This document shows, in pieces, positions 8,524-17,986 of a stretch of 64,000 nucleotides of DNA (position 1 is the stretch's first letter; every line of letters begins with the position of its first letter). The position numbers and the translations under genes were made by a program. The notes under the pieces are model-generated. The model saw nothing but the letters and a program-made list of their open reading frames with translations, had not been told where the DNA came from and did no database searches. Source of the stretch: Methanomicrobiales archaeon HGW-Methanomicrobiales-3 (GTDB lineage Archaea > Halobacteriota > Methanomicrobia > Methanomicrobiales > Methanospirillaceae). Location: contig PGYK01000004.1 in NCBI GenBank assembly GCA_002839605.1, positions 173,351 to 237,350 on the forward strand, in the 5' to 3' direction.

Positions 8524-9416
8524 AATTCTCCCTCTTTGATTGTGGTAAATTGGATGGGGGACCCGTCACTATCAGACGTGTAATAAATAATCCCCTTATA
8601 CGACTCAGCAACCTGTGCATTCCGGAGCACTGCAGCAAGACTTTCCTCACCGCCGCTCTGGAAGACCAGCGGGCTCCCCAGCCGCGCGAGATCTTTGGGA
8701 TAAACGGATTGGGAAAATGTTGCAATGTCGCGATTTTCGAGCGCGGTTGCTGCCGCATCCAGCATCTGCCTGCTCTCCCTCTCGCTCTGCTGAACACGTA
8801 ATGGTTCTTCACCGGTCGGAACCGTCCCGCCAGCAGTCGTCCCGCCGCCCGGAGGTGGCGGAGGGGAGTCCGGCAGTATCATGATGATCCCGACAATAAT
8901 TACCAGAACGACAACAATGCCTGCCAGGATCTTCCCTAACGAAATCCCACGGGATCCAGCAGGTTTCGGCTGTATCATGGGTTGTGAAGGCGGGGGGACC
9001 GTTGGAGGGACAACCGGTCGGGCAGGTGACTGCTGTGCCGGTGCCGCAGAAGTAAACGGCAGACCGCAGACCCCGCAGAACTTCTCTTCCGGGCCAATCG
9101 GATCGCCGCAGCGCGGGCAGAGCGGCATATTGGCAATCACCGCACCGCACTGGTTGCAGAACTTTGCTTCACGGTCAATCAGGGCACGGCACTGGTGGCA
9201 GAACTTCATCTTTCCGCCAGCAGGGGCCTCAGGCGCGGCATCGACCGGTGCCCCGCAGGCATTGCAGAACCGCTGCGATGCAGATACCGTGGCGCTGCAG
9301 CGGGGGCAGGTGCGTTCTTTGGGGAACTCTTTTCCGCAGCCGGTACAGAACCGGCAGTCAGGCCGGTTTTCACTGCCACAGGACGGGCAGATCTTTTCCG
9401 TCTGTGGGGCGGTCAT
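8502..9416 (-). CDS. Multi-zinc-ribbon membrane-anchored protein
   Basis: 304 residues from the ATG at 9416 (a TTG at 9431 is possible). The first ~110 residues hold seven to eight CxxC pairs, for example CPSCGSENRPDCRFCTGCG, CPRC, CNACG, CHQC, CNQCG, CPRCG and CGVCG, so about four tandem double-zinc-ribbon units. A proline-rich linker leads to one transmembrane helix (about 160-182) and an extracellular domain of about 110 residues with no clear family. The ribbons would be cytoplasmic. It sits upstream of, and overlaps, the exported phospholipase C-like gene, so it may serve its export or sensing; that is inference. Confidence 0.75.
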   Translation of the reverse strand: MTAPQTEKICPSCGSENRPDCRFCTGCGKEFPKERTCPRCSATVSASQRFCNACGAPVDAAPEAPAGGKMKFCHQCRALIDREAKFCNQCGAVIANMPLCPRCGDPIGPEEKFCGVCGLPFTSAAPAQQSPARPVVPPTVPPPSQPMIQPKPAGSRGISLGKILAGIVVVLVIIVGIIMILPDSPPPPPGGGTTAGGTVPTGEEPLRVQQSERESRQMLDAAATALENRDIATFSQSVYPKDLARLGSPLVFQSGGEESLAAVLRNAQVAESYKGIIYYTSDSDGSPIQFTTIKEGELWFISGL

Positions 9417-9458
9417 GGCGGTTCGCCCCAAAATACGGCATATCTGATCATCATCTTC

Positions 9459-9806
9459 TCACCTTTTCCCTCTGTTCCAGCTCAACACGACTACCATTCC
9501 GAGAGCAGCGAGTACGACAAACACGGAGTGCGGGGCGGGAACAACGGTCGGGTCGCACCGTGGGAAATCGTCGCAGCCGAGCGTCATGTTTTCACTTTCG
9601 TTAAGCGCTGCCATCTCGCGAGCGTACTGGTCGGGATCCATGGGTTCCAGTAAACCCTGCTCAATCATCTCACCGGTCCGGTTCGGATCGTACTGCTGGA
9701 AGGTTGCAGTGCCTGTATCGGCTCCCGCACACAAGGGGCAGGTTAGCGCAATGAGAAACAGCAGGAACAGGATGGCCGGCCACGTGGGCATCTGTCTTTG
9801 CATCAT
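9459..9806 (-). CDS. Small secreted or anchored protein with C-terminal TM helix
   Basis: 115 residues. A signal peptide (about 8-28, ending CPLCAGAD) is followed by a short polar domain with one Cys pair (GCDDFPRCD) and a C-terminal hydrophobic helix (about 93-110) ending in the basic NRGKR. This tripartite tail, with PAPHS before the helix, resembles archaeosortase-type sorting signals in outline, although no standard PGF motif is visible. Same strand as, and 43 bases upstream of, the zinc-ribbon gene, so probably the first gene of that operon. Confidence 0.6.
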   Translation of the reverse strand: MMQRQMPTWPAILFLLFLIALTCPLCAGADTGTATFQQYDPNRTGEMIEQGLLEPMDPDQYAREMAALNESENMTLGCDDFPRCDPTVVPAPHSVFVVLAALGMVVVLSWNRGKR

Positions 9807-10087
9807 ACAAACACTGTTCGTTATCTGATAAAAAATCTGTCAAAGAACAGGTAGGAAGACCGGCTCCAAAAATCTCTACGATTATTCCATTCTTAAGGTG
9901 AATCAGATTCCCTGAACCGGATGAATCTTCTGGAAATGATTTGAACCCGGTTTTTGTGGTTCGCCACTATCACAAATTATTGCGTTTTTCTGATTTTGTA
10001 ATCCGTTATGCCCGGGATCCGGTTTTTTGAGGGAAATCAATTTGAATGCTACCAAATGCTTATCGCTCCGAACAAAATACTTCCTGT

Positions 10088-10627
10088 ATGGACCTTTACA
10101 TCCTGCGGCACGGGAAAGCCGAAGATGCCGGCAACGGCATCACCGATGCAGAGCGGAAGCTGACAAAGAAGGGGCGCGAGGAGATGACTGCCGTTGTGGA
10201 ATGGATGGCGGCACAGGATCTCGTCTTCGATCTCATCGCAACCAGCCCGCTTGCCCGGGCATCAGAGACCGCAGAGATTGTGGCGGAGGGGCTTGGTATG
10301 CCAAAAAAGCCAAAGGTCTGGAAGGTTCTTGTGCCGGGCGGGAATCCGGATGACGTCTGCCGCGAGATCGATGGTCATGATGGTGCAGGAGCACTCCTGC
10401 TCGTTGGTCACGAACCGCTCCTCTCGTCGCTCATCAGCCGCATCATTGCCGGGGACGAGCATGCCGGGATCGCGATGACCAAAGGCGCTCTTGCAAAGAT
10501 CCGGAACTATTCTTTCTCCGGGCGACCGTCCGGCGAACTGCACTGGCTCATCACGGCAAAACAGATGGGCGGGGCGGGGCATCACCCCAAAAAGCCCGGT
10601 CTTGCTACCCACGCGTTCATCCATTGA
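10088..10627 (+). CDS. sixA: Phosphohistidine phosphatase SixA-type
   Basis: 179 residues from the ATG at 10088, chosen because the histidine phosphatase core begins at once: MDLYILRHGKAEDAG carries the RHG catalytic motif at residues 7-9. The second half has LLLVGHEPLLSSL, containing the second catalytic histidine. SixA removes phosphate from histidine on phosphotransfer domains, which fits a genome rich in PAS kinases, although general histidine-phosphatase substrates are possible. A 281-base gap upstream carries only AT-rich promoter-like sequence. Confidence 0.85.
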   Translation: MDLYILRHGKAEDAGNGITDAERKLTKKGREEMTAVVEWMAAQDLVFDLIATSPLARASETAEIVAEGLGMPKKPKVWKVLVPGGNPDDVCREIDGHDGAGALLLVGHEPLLSSLISRIIAGDEHAGIAMTKGALAKIRNYSFSGRPSGELHWLITAKQMGGAGHHPKKPGLATHAFIH

Positions 10628-10750
10628 GATACGCACAAAGTATTTCGTGGGACTACAAGAACGGGGTTGTGTGATTCAGACCACTGCCCATTTTTCCCGT
10701 CCCGTAATGGTCAGGCAACAAACCGGGCGAACACAAAAAAAGGATTTGGA

Positions 10751-11311
10751 TCAGAACCCGGCAACGGCGATCAGGTACAGCAACGCTATGATGACAAATG
10801 CGACAAGGGCAACAACAATTCCCGGCCGGATCCCAAGAAGCTCCGGGAGGGTGTCGGCCGGGAAGCCGCCCCGGTTCAGAACGGATTTTTCGATACGCGG
10901 GTACAGGCGGGCAAAGATCCCGGCGCCAACGACCATTCCGGCCATGCCAATGAGGGCATCGAGTGCCCCCGCCCCCACGGCACCCGCGGCAGTTCCCGGG
11001 CAGTAGCCAAGCAGGGCAAACCCGGCCCCGAAGACAAGGCCGCCAGAAACGGTTGCGCCAACAGTGCCGGCCCGGCAGTGGAGCCGGACAGCCCCGGCTG
11101 CCTTCAGTGCAAAAACCCCGATCATCCCGACAAGGACCGCGGAGAGCATGACCTTCACGACCGTGAAGTCGGAGAGGAGGAGCTGCCCGAGGATCACATC
11201 ATATTCAGTAACACCGCCCTTCTGGAGCAGGAAGCCAAAGACGATGCCGGTGGCGAGCCCGAGAACCACCTGGAGCCGTGGTCCGGACCGTATTGCTGCA
11301 AGCGATATCAT
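10751..11311 (-). CDS. YeeE/YedE (TsuA-type) transporter, second half
   Basis: 186 residues with about five hydrophobic helices. The start at 11311 (MISLAAIRSG) is chosen because the upstream frame is a shadow of the neighbouring gene and because ATGA forms a 4-base start/stop overlap with it. The motif GAGFALLGYCPGTAAGAVGAG carries the conserved Cys of the YeeE/YedE fold, which moves thiosulfate or other sulfur compounds. Bacterial TsuA is a single chain with two such halves; here the halves are separate genes. Last gene of the sulfur operon. Confidence 0.82.
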   Translation of the reverse strand: MISLAAIRSGPRLQVVLGLATGIVFGFLLQKGGVTEYDVILGQLLLSDFTVVKVMLSAVLVGMIGVFALKAAGAVRLHCRAGTVGATVSGGLVFGAGFALLGYCPGTAAGAVGAGALDALIGMAGMVVGAGIFARLYPRIEKSVLNRGGFPADTLPELLGIRPGIVVALVAFVIIALLYLIAVAGF

Positions 11312-11820
11312 CCGCCGCCCCCACCAAAACCAAACAAAAGTCCTGCAACCAAAATTCCCCCGGCAAAGAAGCAGAAAGCAGCTACCCAGCTGACAAGCGA
11401 GAGCTGGAGCGTGCCCGAGATCCCGTGGCCCGAGGTGCAGCCACCGGCAAAGCGGGCGCCAAAGCCAAGGAGCACGCCTCCCGCAAGTGCGACCGCGGCA
11501 CGGAGGAACGGGTCCATCCCGAACTGCGCGGCAAAGAGCGGGGGGATGAGGAGGAGTGAGAATGTCCCCGCAAGGTACGCGGAGAGGAGCGCACCGAGAA
11601 CGATGCCGACAAGAAGCGTCCACTGCCAGTCAATGGTCGGGGTGATCTTCTGGTAGTAGGGCATTGTCTTTGCCGAATCACGGGAGACGGCAGCCTCCAC
11701 CATGCCTGCCGTTTTGGCATACGCGGTCGAGCACCCGAGCGGACGGTCGGAGAGGAGAAAGGCAGTCCAGATGAGGATACCGATGCAAGCCCCCACGAGA
11801 TACGGGGACCACCGTGCCAT
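11308..11820 (-). CDS. YeeE/YedE (TsuA-type) transporter, first half
   Basis: 170 residues from the ATG at 11820; a TTG start at 11919 would overlap the upstream gene and has no ribosome site. Hydrophobic helices alternate with the sulfur-transport signature GFGARFAGGCTSGHGISG, whose Cys is the counterpart of the one in the second half. An extended loop (SDRPLGCSTAYAKTAG) contains another Cys typical of the family. It lies 52 bases after the metallo-beta-lactamase/rhodanese gene and overlaps the second half by 4 bases. Together the halves should form a sulfur-compound importer feeding the rhodanese enzyme. Confidence 0.82.
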   Translation of the reverse strand: MARWSPYLVGACIGILIWTAFLLSDRPLGCSTAYAKTAGMVEAAVSRDSAKTMPYYQKITPTIDWQWTLLVGIVLGALLSAYLAGTFSLLLIPPLFAAQFGMDPFLRAAVALAGGVLLGFGARFAGGCTSGHGISGTLQLSLVSWVAAFCFFAGGILVAGLLFGFGGGGG

Positions 11821-11872
11821 CGCGAGCCACTCGATCACTGCCAGCCACCCCGCAGGAGAGGAACCGTTCGCG

Positions 11873-13240
11873 TCATGGGGCAAACCCTGCCCGCCGGTAT
11901 GCGCTGTAACCGCCGGCAATGTTCAGGACGCGGGAAAACCCGTGCATCATGAGGATACCTGCCGCGATACTGGCACGCTGGCCCCCTTTGCACATCACCG
12001 CGTACTGGTAGGCGGGATCGAGTTCCACATGCCTCGTCCGCAGGTCATGCCACGGGATATGGACTGATTGTTCTGCATGGCCTGCCTGCCACTCTTCGGC
12101 AGACCGGACATCGAGAAGAACGGCTTCGCCCGAGCTGACCAGTGCATGTGCTTCCCGTGCCGGAATCACCGGCACCCGGGCAACAGGCTGCCCCAGCATC
12201 CCCCACATGAGCATACCTCCGTCCAAAAACCCGGTAATGCGATCGAACCCGACGCGGTGGAGCTGGAGGGCAGCTGCCTCTGCCTGCCATTCATAGTCGA
12301 CAACCAGAAAGATCTCTTTTCCCGGCGGGAGGATCCAGCCGGTCTGCGTGGCAAAGTTCCCGGCAAGGTCGATGTTCCAGGATCCCGGGATGTGAATGCC
12401 GGAAAAACCCGGGTAGCCCCGGACATCGAGCAGCACGGCATCGTCACCCTTAACCCGATCAGAGAACTTTTGCGGGGGGAGAGGAACCGGCCGGGGTAAA
12501 CTCTCCATCAGCGCCGGGCCTTTCTGGTTGATTGCGGAGCAGCGGGCAAAGTGATCGGGAGCAGCAGGCATGTTGTGCGTGAGCGTATGGATGAACGCGG
12601 CACGGTCGCGGATTTGGAGCGCAGGATTGTACTTCCTCTCGTACCCGATGGTGCTCGACCGCTTTGCCGCCATCGCCCTGCCGCAGAGCGAACCCATGCC
12701 GTGAGCCGGGTACAGCTCGCACTCATCCGGGAGGGTCATGAGTTTTGTGTGCAGGTTGTCGAAGAGTTTCCCGGCCAGTTCCTCTGCCCGGCCCGGGAAG
12801 AGATCCGGCCGTCCGACATCCCCGACAAAGAGGGTGTCACCCGAGAAGAGGGCAACGGGACTATTCCCCCGGGAGGTATCGGTTGCGACATAACAGCAGT
12901 GCTCCGGAGTATGCCCGGCAGTCTCGATGACCCTGATGCGGATATCCTCAAGCACGATCTCGTCCCCCTCCGCAACCGGGGTGTGGGGATACGCGCAGTT
13001 CGCGGCCCGGGGGGCAATGATCTCTGCACCGGCAGCCCTGGCAAGATCAAGGTGACCGGAGATGAAGTCGGCGTGCAGGTGCGTCTCGAAAATGTGGGTG
13101 ATCGAAACGCCCATCCCGCGTGCTTCCTGGAGATACCGTTCAACATCGCGGGACGGGTCGATGATTGCACAGCTGCGGTCTCCCGCAACAAGGTAGGAGC
13201 TGTGCGCAATGCCCGGAATAAAGAACTGGCGGATGATCAT
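11873..13240 (-). CDS. Metallo-beta-lactamase fold protein with two rhodanese domains
   Basis: 455 residues. Residues 1-230: metallo-beta-lactamase domain of the persulfide dioxygenase/glyoxalase II type, with the metal motif THLHADFISGH (about 53-63), GHTPEH and FSGDTLFVGDVGRPDL. Residues ~255-345: first rhodanese-like domain, apparently without the catalytic Cys. Residues ~360-455: second rhodanese domain with the active loop CKGGQRAS. Known relatives oxidise glutathione persulfide with O2; a strictly anaerobic host makes that reaction doubtful, so persulfide handling or sulfur transfer is more likely. First gene of an operon with the two-part YeeE/YedE transporter. Confidence 0.85.
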   Translation of the reverse strand: MIIRQFFIPGIAHSSYLVAGDRSCAIIDPSRDVERYLQEARGMGVSITHIFETHLHADFISGHLDLARAAGAEIIAPRAANCAYPHTPVAEGDEIVLEDIRIRVIETAGHTPEHCCYVATDTSRGNSPVALFSGDTLFVGDVGRPDLFPGRAEELAGKLFDNLHTKLMTLPDECELYPAHGMGSLCGRAMAAKRSSTIGYERKYNPALQIRDRAAFIHTLTHNMPAAPDHFARCSAINQKGPALMESLPRPVPLPPQKFSDRVKGDDAVLLDVRGYPGFSGIHIPGSWNIDLAGNFATQTGWILPPGKEIFLVVDYEWQAEAAALQLHRVGFDRITGFLDGGMLMWGMLGQPVARVPVIPAREAHALVSSGEAVLLDVRSAEEWQAGHAEQSVHIPWHDLRTRHVELDPAYQYAVMCKGGQRASIAAGILMMHGFSRVLNIAGGYSAYRRAGFAP

Positions 13241-13460
13241 GGGTAATCATCCTGATATCCGGCACGGGAGATGATGAGGATTGCGGCTTCTTAGAGAATA
13301 GTCCGGTGGTGGGTTGGTTGTTTTGGGAAAATTGGGTTCTCGAAATTTTCCCCTTCCGTAAAGAGTGGAGGGTGATGACCTCATCATTACTTCAAAGGGT
13401 TTTCTATGAAAAAAGTGTAATGAGAAGATGACGGAAGGCCACTGATCTACTCCCCCTAAA

Positions 13461-13663
13461 TGTGATGAACGGCCGCCGCTCCCGTTTGGGCGCCCCGCGG
13501 CGGCTTCAATTTCTGTTATTCATGGAAATTTTCCGGGAAATCGGTTGTTTGAGGGTTCTGCATTAAGACCATACGGAGCACTATCGCACCCGCAGCCCGA
13601 CCATTGCGCGATGATGGGGGCCTTGCCGCCCCCATAAGGAGCGCAAGGATGCGGGCGAGGACG
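13461..13663 (+). repeat. Composite intergenic repeat, copy R3 with second hairpin
   Basis: GC-rich palindrome at about 13469-13505 followed by TTCAATTT, a GGGAAAT block, and a second part (about 13590-13663) matching copy R2 over some 70 bases. Hairpin: TTGCGC (13604-13609) pairs with GCGCAA (13641-13646), and inside it TGGGGGC (13615-13621) pairs with GCCCCCA (13628-13634). The rest of the 13241-13899 gap is AT-rich, with no gene I can support. Confidence 0.8.
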
Positions 13664-13899
13664 GATATCTTCATTTTTGAAAATTTTCGTTTCTCAAAAT
13701 ACGAATCCCCGTTGATGCACATTTCTCCAGAGCTTAAAAAAAACGCTTGATGTCAAAGACATCCTCCAGCACTCAGAAAATTTCACAATAAACAAACACT
13801 CCGGGAAATTCTGTCAGAACGTCAGCAGTTCCCTGAATTTTCCTGACCCGGGATAACCACACGAACGGATCACGAACCCGGGGCAGCATGCACCGGAAT

Positions 13900-16800
13900 T
13901 CAGGTCCGATCCAAATCCTGTCCCGCAGGTCCGTTCCCGGCAGTGCGGTATTTTCCCTCCGGGACCCGGATCTCGAACCGGGCACCACAGCCAGACGAAC
14001 CGGTCTCGTGTATGGTAAGGCCGGTGATCGCAAGGATCTCGCGAACAAGGAAGAGACCAAGACCGGTATTCTCCCCGAACCCGCGGGTAAAGAGCTTCTG
14101 CCGGTCATTGTCCTTGATCCCCACCCCGTCGTCCTCGACAACAAGTATCAGGGAGTCCCCATCATATCGGGAGAAGACACGAATTGAGGTCATCTTTTCA
14201 CCGCCGTACCGGAGTGCGTTGTCAAGAAGGTTGTAGAATGCCTTCTCCAGCAGCGGATCTGCAAAGATTCCGATTCCATGAACACGAATGTCGAGCTGAA
14301 TCGTGTTGAACGGCAGAGCCAGTGCCGATTGGTGGAGAATCGTCTCAAGATCCTGCCAGGCGGGCGGTTTGATACCCATGCCATCAAAGAACGTGGTAAA
14401 GTCGATCTGCTCTCCGATGATTGAGGCGATCTTCTGCTTTCGGGAAATGAGTTCCAGCATCCGGGCGGGATCGTCGACCGAAGCACGGGAGAGTTCGAGC
14501 CAGCCGTTGAGTGCAAGGAGCTGGTTTCGGATATCGTGACGGGTGATGCTGGTCATGAGCGTGATCTGCCGGTTTGCCTGTCGCAGGGCATTCTCAACAT
14601 CCCGCATCCGGGTTACATCGTGGAGGATCCCTTCAACACCGGCCATGTTCCCGCTCTTGTCGTAAATTATCCGGCTGCTCGCGGTGACTGCGTGCAGTTT
14701 CCCGTCGCGGCTTTTAAGGGTGAGGGGATAGCAGGTCACCACTCCTTTTTCCCGAAGGGTTTCCATAAAGGCATCCCGTTCTGCCGGATCGGCATAGAAG
14801 ACCGATGCCGGTACTGTGCCGATAACCTCGTCTGCCGAACCGTACCCCATCAGGTGTGCCCCGTAGGTGCTGAGCATGGTGAGGATTCCGTTCTTATCCG
14901 TGCGGTAGAAGACATCCTGCATGTTCTCGATGATGCGGCGGTAGTTCTCTTCACTCTCCCGCAGCGCTTCTTCTGCCTTCCGGCGCTCGGTGATGTCGCG
15001 GAGTATCGAGATGATGCCGCGTACTGATCCTTTCTCGTCATGCAGAGTGGCGCTGTGCATCTCGACATCCATGCAGGATCCATCCTTTTTCATCATCCGG
15101 TAGACATGGTTGGACAGAACCGGTCGCTCCATCAGCTCCCGGAAACGCTGCATGGCCTTATTGCGATCCGGTTCGACTATCCAGTCCGTGACATGCGTCC
15201 CTGTCACCTCTTTTTGATCTGCAAGCCCGAACATCTCAAGCGCCCGTGGGGATGTGTACGTGAGCTTGCCGACAGGATCGACCATCGCGATACCGTCCGG
15301 CGATGTGGTGACAAGGGTACGATACTTGTCCTCGCTCTCCTGTAGTTGTGCCTGCCCGTCACGGAGTGCATCGAACTGACCCTGGAGCTCTTCCTGTGAG
15401 GCGGCAAGTTGTTCATACGCGGCTTTGAGTTCTTCTTCAGCGCGTTTTGTTGCCGTGATATCGAGCTCGATGCCGTCCCAGAGCACGCTACCCTCTGGCA
15501 GGGGGCGGGGTGCAGAGCGGAGGAGTATCCACCGCTCCGTGCCGGATCGTGGACGAATCCTGATCTCAATGCTGAACGGGGACATGGATACAAGAGCCTG
15601 CTCTTCCGCCTCAATGAACGCGTCCCGGTCATCCGGGTGTACCTGGGAATAGAGAACGGACGAGTCCCGCAGCACGTCTTCTGCGGTCACCTCGTGGATC
15701 CCTTCCACTCCGGCACTGACGTGGATAAAATGCCGGTTTTTATCAGGTTCGACAACGAGCTGGTAGGTCATTCCATTGGGGAGGTTGTCGGAGAGCGAGC
15801 GGATCTGCTGCTCGCGTTCCCGTATCGCCTCCTCTGCCCGCTTCTGTTCGGTGATGTCGCGGGCAATACCAAGGATTGCCGGTCTTCCCTGGAAGGTCAC
15901 CAGGTCGACATAGAACTGACCATCCCTCACCGTGCCGTCTTTTTTGAGGATCCGGGCTTCGAAAGCCGATGAGATCTCGCCGCCGGCAAACCGCTGTAAT
16001 GCCCGTTGTTTTAACCGGTCGCGATCGTCCGGGTGCAAAAAGTCCCAGATATCCCGCTGCATCAGTTCTTCGTGGGTATAGCCCGTGAGATCTTCGGCCT
16101 GGCGGTTGATGAAGAGAAACGTGTCGCCCCGGTAGATGTAGATGGTATCGTGGCTGTTCTCGACTACGAGCCGGTACTTCTCTTCGGATTCCCCAAGCGC
16201 CCGCTTGGCGGCAACCTCATCCGAGGCATCGTGCGAATACACCGCAACTGCGGAGACGGTACCATCCGTATCCAGCACCGGGTAAAGGGTGTTCTCGTAC
16301 ACCCTGCCGTCCCGGGTATCGGTATAGGTAAAGGGTTGCCGGGTCCGGATTACATCTTTTACCCCATTTTGCCGCTTTTGAGCATAATCGGCGGAGATCA
16401 GGGTATAGGCATCCTGACCGGTGAGATCCGGAAGCGGGATATGATACCGGACCGACGCTGCATGGTTCGCGGCAAGGATGGTTCCGTTACAGTCGAGCAG
16501 CAGCGAGACGTCCCGGGACGCATTCAGGAGAGCATTGATGGTCTGCTGGGCCTTCTTTAAGGGAGAGATGTCCACGGACTGGGTATAAATCAGGTCTTTT
16601 TCGTGTACCTTCACCCGCGTCATGGAGGTGAGCGAGGTATAGACCGTGCCGGTGCTGCCCCGCACCGTAACCGGGACATTCCGGACAACACCGGAAACTG
16701 CGAGTTCCTGTTTCAGCTCCGCCATCCGAACCGGATCCGGCATCAGGTCAATCTCATGGATGGTCCGGCCGATAATGGCATTGCGCGACTGCCGGAGATC

Positions 16801-17310
16801 CTTTAGGAAGCGGTCGTTGATATCGATGATCCGGTCCGTATCGTATTCGGTGATCATCTGGTGGATGGGACTTGCGTGGAAGATGGCGCTGAGGCGTTTT
16901 TCGGATTCGATTCGTTCTGCTACTGCCTGCTCCCGTTCAACAGCCATCCGGATCTTATGGGCAAGTTCGGCAAACTGCGCTTTGGCATCGCCGCCTTTCT
17001 GGAGGTAAAAATCAACCCCGCTGTTGATGGCTTCGATGACCACATCCTCGCGCCCCCGGCCGGTGAAGAGGATGAAGGGCAGGTTGCCAAATTCACTGCG
17101 CACGGCTTTGAGAAACGCCAGACCATCCATATCGGGCATCTGGAAATCCGAGATGATGACATCATACGACCGGGCGCGGAGCGCATCGAGTCCTGCCGGT
17201 GCCGATTCCCTTGTATCGATGGAAAAGTCCCCTGTTGCCTCGAGAAATGTTTTCCCCAGTACCAGCAGGTCGGGTTCGTCATCAACATACAGGATGGAGT
17301 AAAGAGCCAT
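13900..17310 (-). CDS. Receiver / multi-PAS / histidine kinase hybrid
   Basis: 1136 residues, cytosolic (no TM helices). Order: receiver domain (about 1-125; acidic pocket VDDEPD, phosphoacceptor in VIISDFQMPDMDG, lysine in FYLQKGGD), then about six PAS domains, some with PAC signatures (GIARDITEQKRAEE, ISILRDITERRKAEE, GILHDVTRMRDVE), and a kinase core at the C-terminus. The core has the HDIRNQ phosphoacceptor box typical of methanogen kinases, NLLDNALRYGG (N box), VEDDGVGI and GLGLFLVREI. The N-terminal receiver makes it an inverted hybrid kinase, probably controlled by another kinase. A divergent promoter region separates it from the 17521 gene. Signals are unknown. Confidence 0.9.
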   Translation of the reverse strand: MALYSILYVDDEPDLLVLGKTFLEATGDFSIDTRESAPAGLDALRARSYDVIISDFQMPDMDGLAFLKAVRSEFGNLPFILFTGRGREDVVIEAINSGVDFYLQKGGDAKAQFAELAHKIRMAVEREQAVAERIESEKRLSAIFHASPIHQMITEYDTDRIIDINDRFLKDLRQSRNAIIGRTIHEIDLMPDPVRMAELKQELAVSGVVRNVPVTVRGSTGTVYTSLTSMTRVKVHEKDLIYTQSVDISPLKKAQQTINALLNASRDVSLLLDCNGTILAANHAASVRYHIPLPDLTGQDAYTLISADYAQKRQNGVKDVIRTRQPFTYTDTRDGRVYENTLYPVLDTDGTVSAVAVYSHDASDEVAAKRALGESEEKYRLVVENSHDTIYIYRGDTFLFINRQAEDLTGYTHEELMQRDIWDFLHPDDRDRLKQRALQRFAGGEISSAFEARILKKDGTVRDGQFYVDLVTFQGRPAILGIARDITEQKRAEEAIREREQQIRSLSDNLPNGMTYQLVVEPDKNRHFIHVSAGVEGIHEVTAEDVLRDSSVLYSQVHPDDRDAFIEAEEQALVSMSPFSIEIRIRPRSGTERWILLRSAPRPLPEGSVLWDGIELDITATKRAEEELKAAYEQLAASQEELQGQFDALRDGQAQLQESEDKYRTLVTTSPDGIAMVDPVGKLTYTSPRALEMFGLADQKEVTGTHVTDWIVEPDRNKAMQRFRELMERPVLSNHVYRMMKKDGSCMDVEMHSATLHDEKGSVRGIISILRDITERRKAEEALRESEENYRRIIENMQDVFYRTDKNGILTMLSTYGAHLMGYGSADEVIGTVPASVFYADPAERDAFMETLREKGVVTCYPLTLKSRDGKLHAVTASSRIIYDKSGNMAGVEGILHDVTRMRDVENALRQANRQITLMTSITRHDIRNQLLALNGWLELSRASVDDPARMLELISRKQKIASIIGEQIDFTTFFDGMGIKPPAWQDLETILHQSALALPFNTIQLDIRVHGIGIFADPLLEKAFYNLLDNALRYGGEKMTSIRVFSRYDGDSLILVVEDDGVGIKDNDRQKLFTRGFGENTGLGLFLVREILAITGLTIHETGSSGCGARFEIRVPEGKYRTAGNGPAGQDLDRT

Positions 17311-17520
17311 GGTTTTTTTGTACGATACGTATTATCTGACAATAACCCGTAACTGCCTTAAATAAACACGGGTTGATGCCCTGCGGTTAGTAATCTTATA
17401 TATTTTGACATACGGCAAGAAAACCGTTTGGGCCGGCAGCAAAAAAAATACCGGATTTTCTGCACATGACCCAAGAGATAATACTCCCCCCTGACCAACC
17501 CTTTTAGCAACAAAACGACT

Positions 17521-17916
17521 ATGTCAGGACATCAGGAATGCCTCCAGTGCGGGGTATGCTGCGAGAAGTGGGGGTGGGATCAGTTCGGGATCATCGCCGA
17601 TCTCAAACCCTGGATCACGGGCGGAAGAGATGATATCTTACAGCATGTCTCGATCCGCAAAAAAAACCACCGGCGCTCGACCGGAGCCGGGCTCACGTTA
17701 GCGGATCTATCGGAAGTGGAGCAGATCTATTACTGGGTCTCGCCTTCCAATTCAAAACTGAACTATTGCCCGTTCTACGATAAACGCGAGGACGGGAAAG
17801 TGTACTGCGGGATCCACACGGTCAAGCCGGCAGTCTGCATCGGGTTTGCCCCATGGAAAGAGCTCTACCATGATTACGGGCTGAACTGCCCGGCCTGCCG
17901 GGACAGTGCACCGTAA
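17521..17916 (+). CDS. YkgJ-type cysteine cluster protein
   Basis: 131 residues. The pattern CLQCGVCCEKWGW at the N-terminus, then C-PFY, YCGIHTVKPAVCIGF and CPAC, fits the YkgJ/Fe-S cluster-binding family (formerly UPF0153). Such proteins probably hold an iron-sulfur or zinc site; the role is not established. The ATG at 17521 follows a gap with a TATA-like TTATATATTTT near 17396-17406, about 115 bases upstream. The neighbour on the other side is convergent. Confidence 0.75.
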   Translation: MSGHQECLQCGVCCEKWGWDQFGIIADLKPWITGGRDDILQHVSIRKKNHRRSTGAGLTLADLSEVEQIYYWVSPSNSKLNYCPFYDKREDGKVYCGIHTVKPAVCIGFAPWKELYHDYGLNCPACRDSAP

Positions 17917-17986
17917 AGCCGGGCTCGAATCATAGCCTGCGATCTCTTCTGGCGAAATTTAAAAAATAATCAGCTCTGGGGAAAAA

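Noticed and set aside
11308..11919. Upstream TTG start for the first YeeE/YedE half
   Set aside because: It would overlap the metallo-beta-lactamase gene by 47 bases and has no ribosome site; ATG at 11820 fits better.
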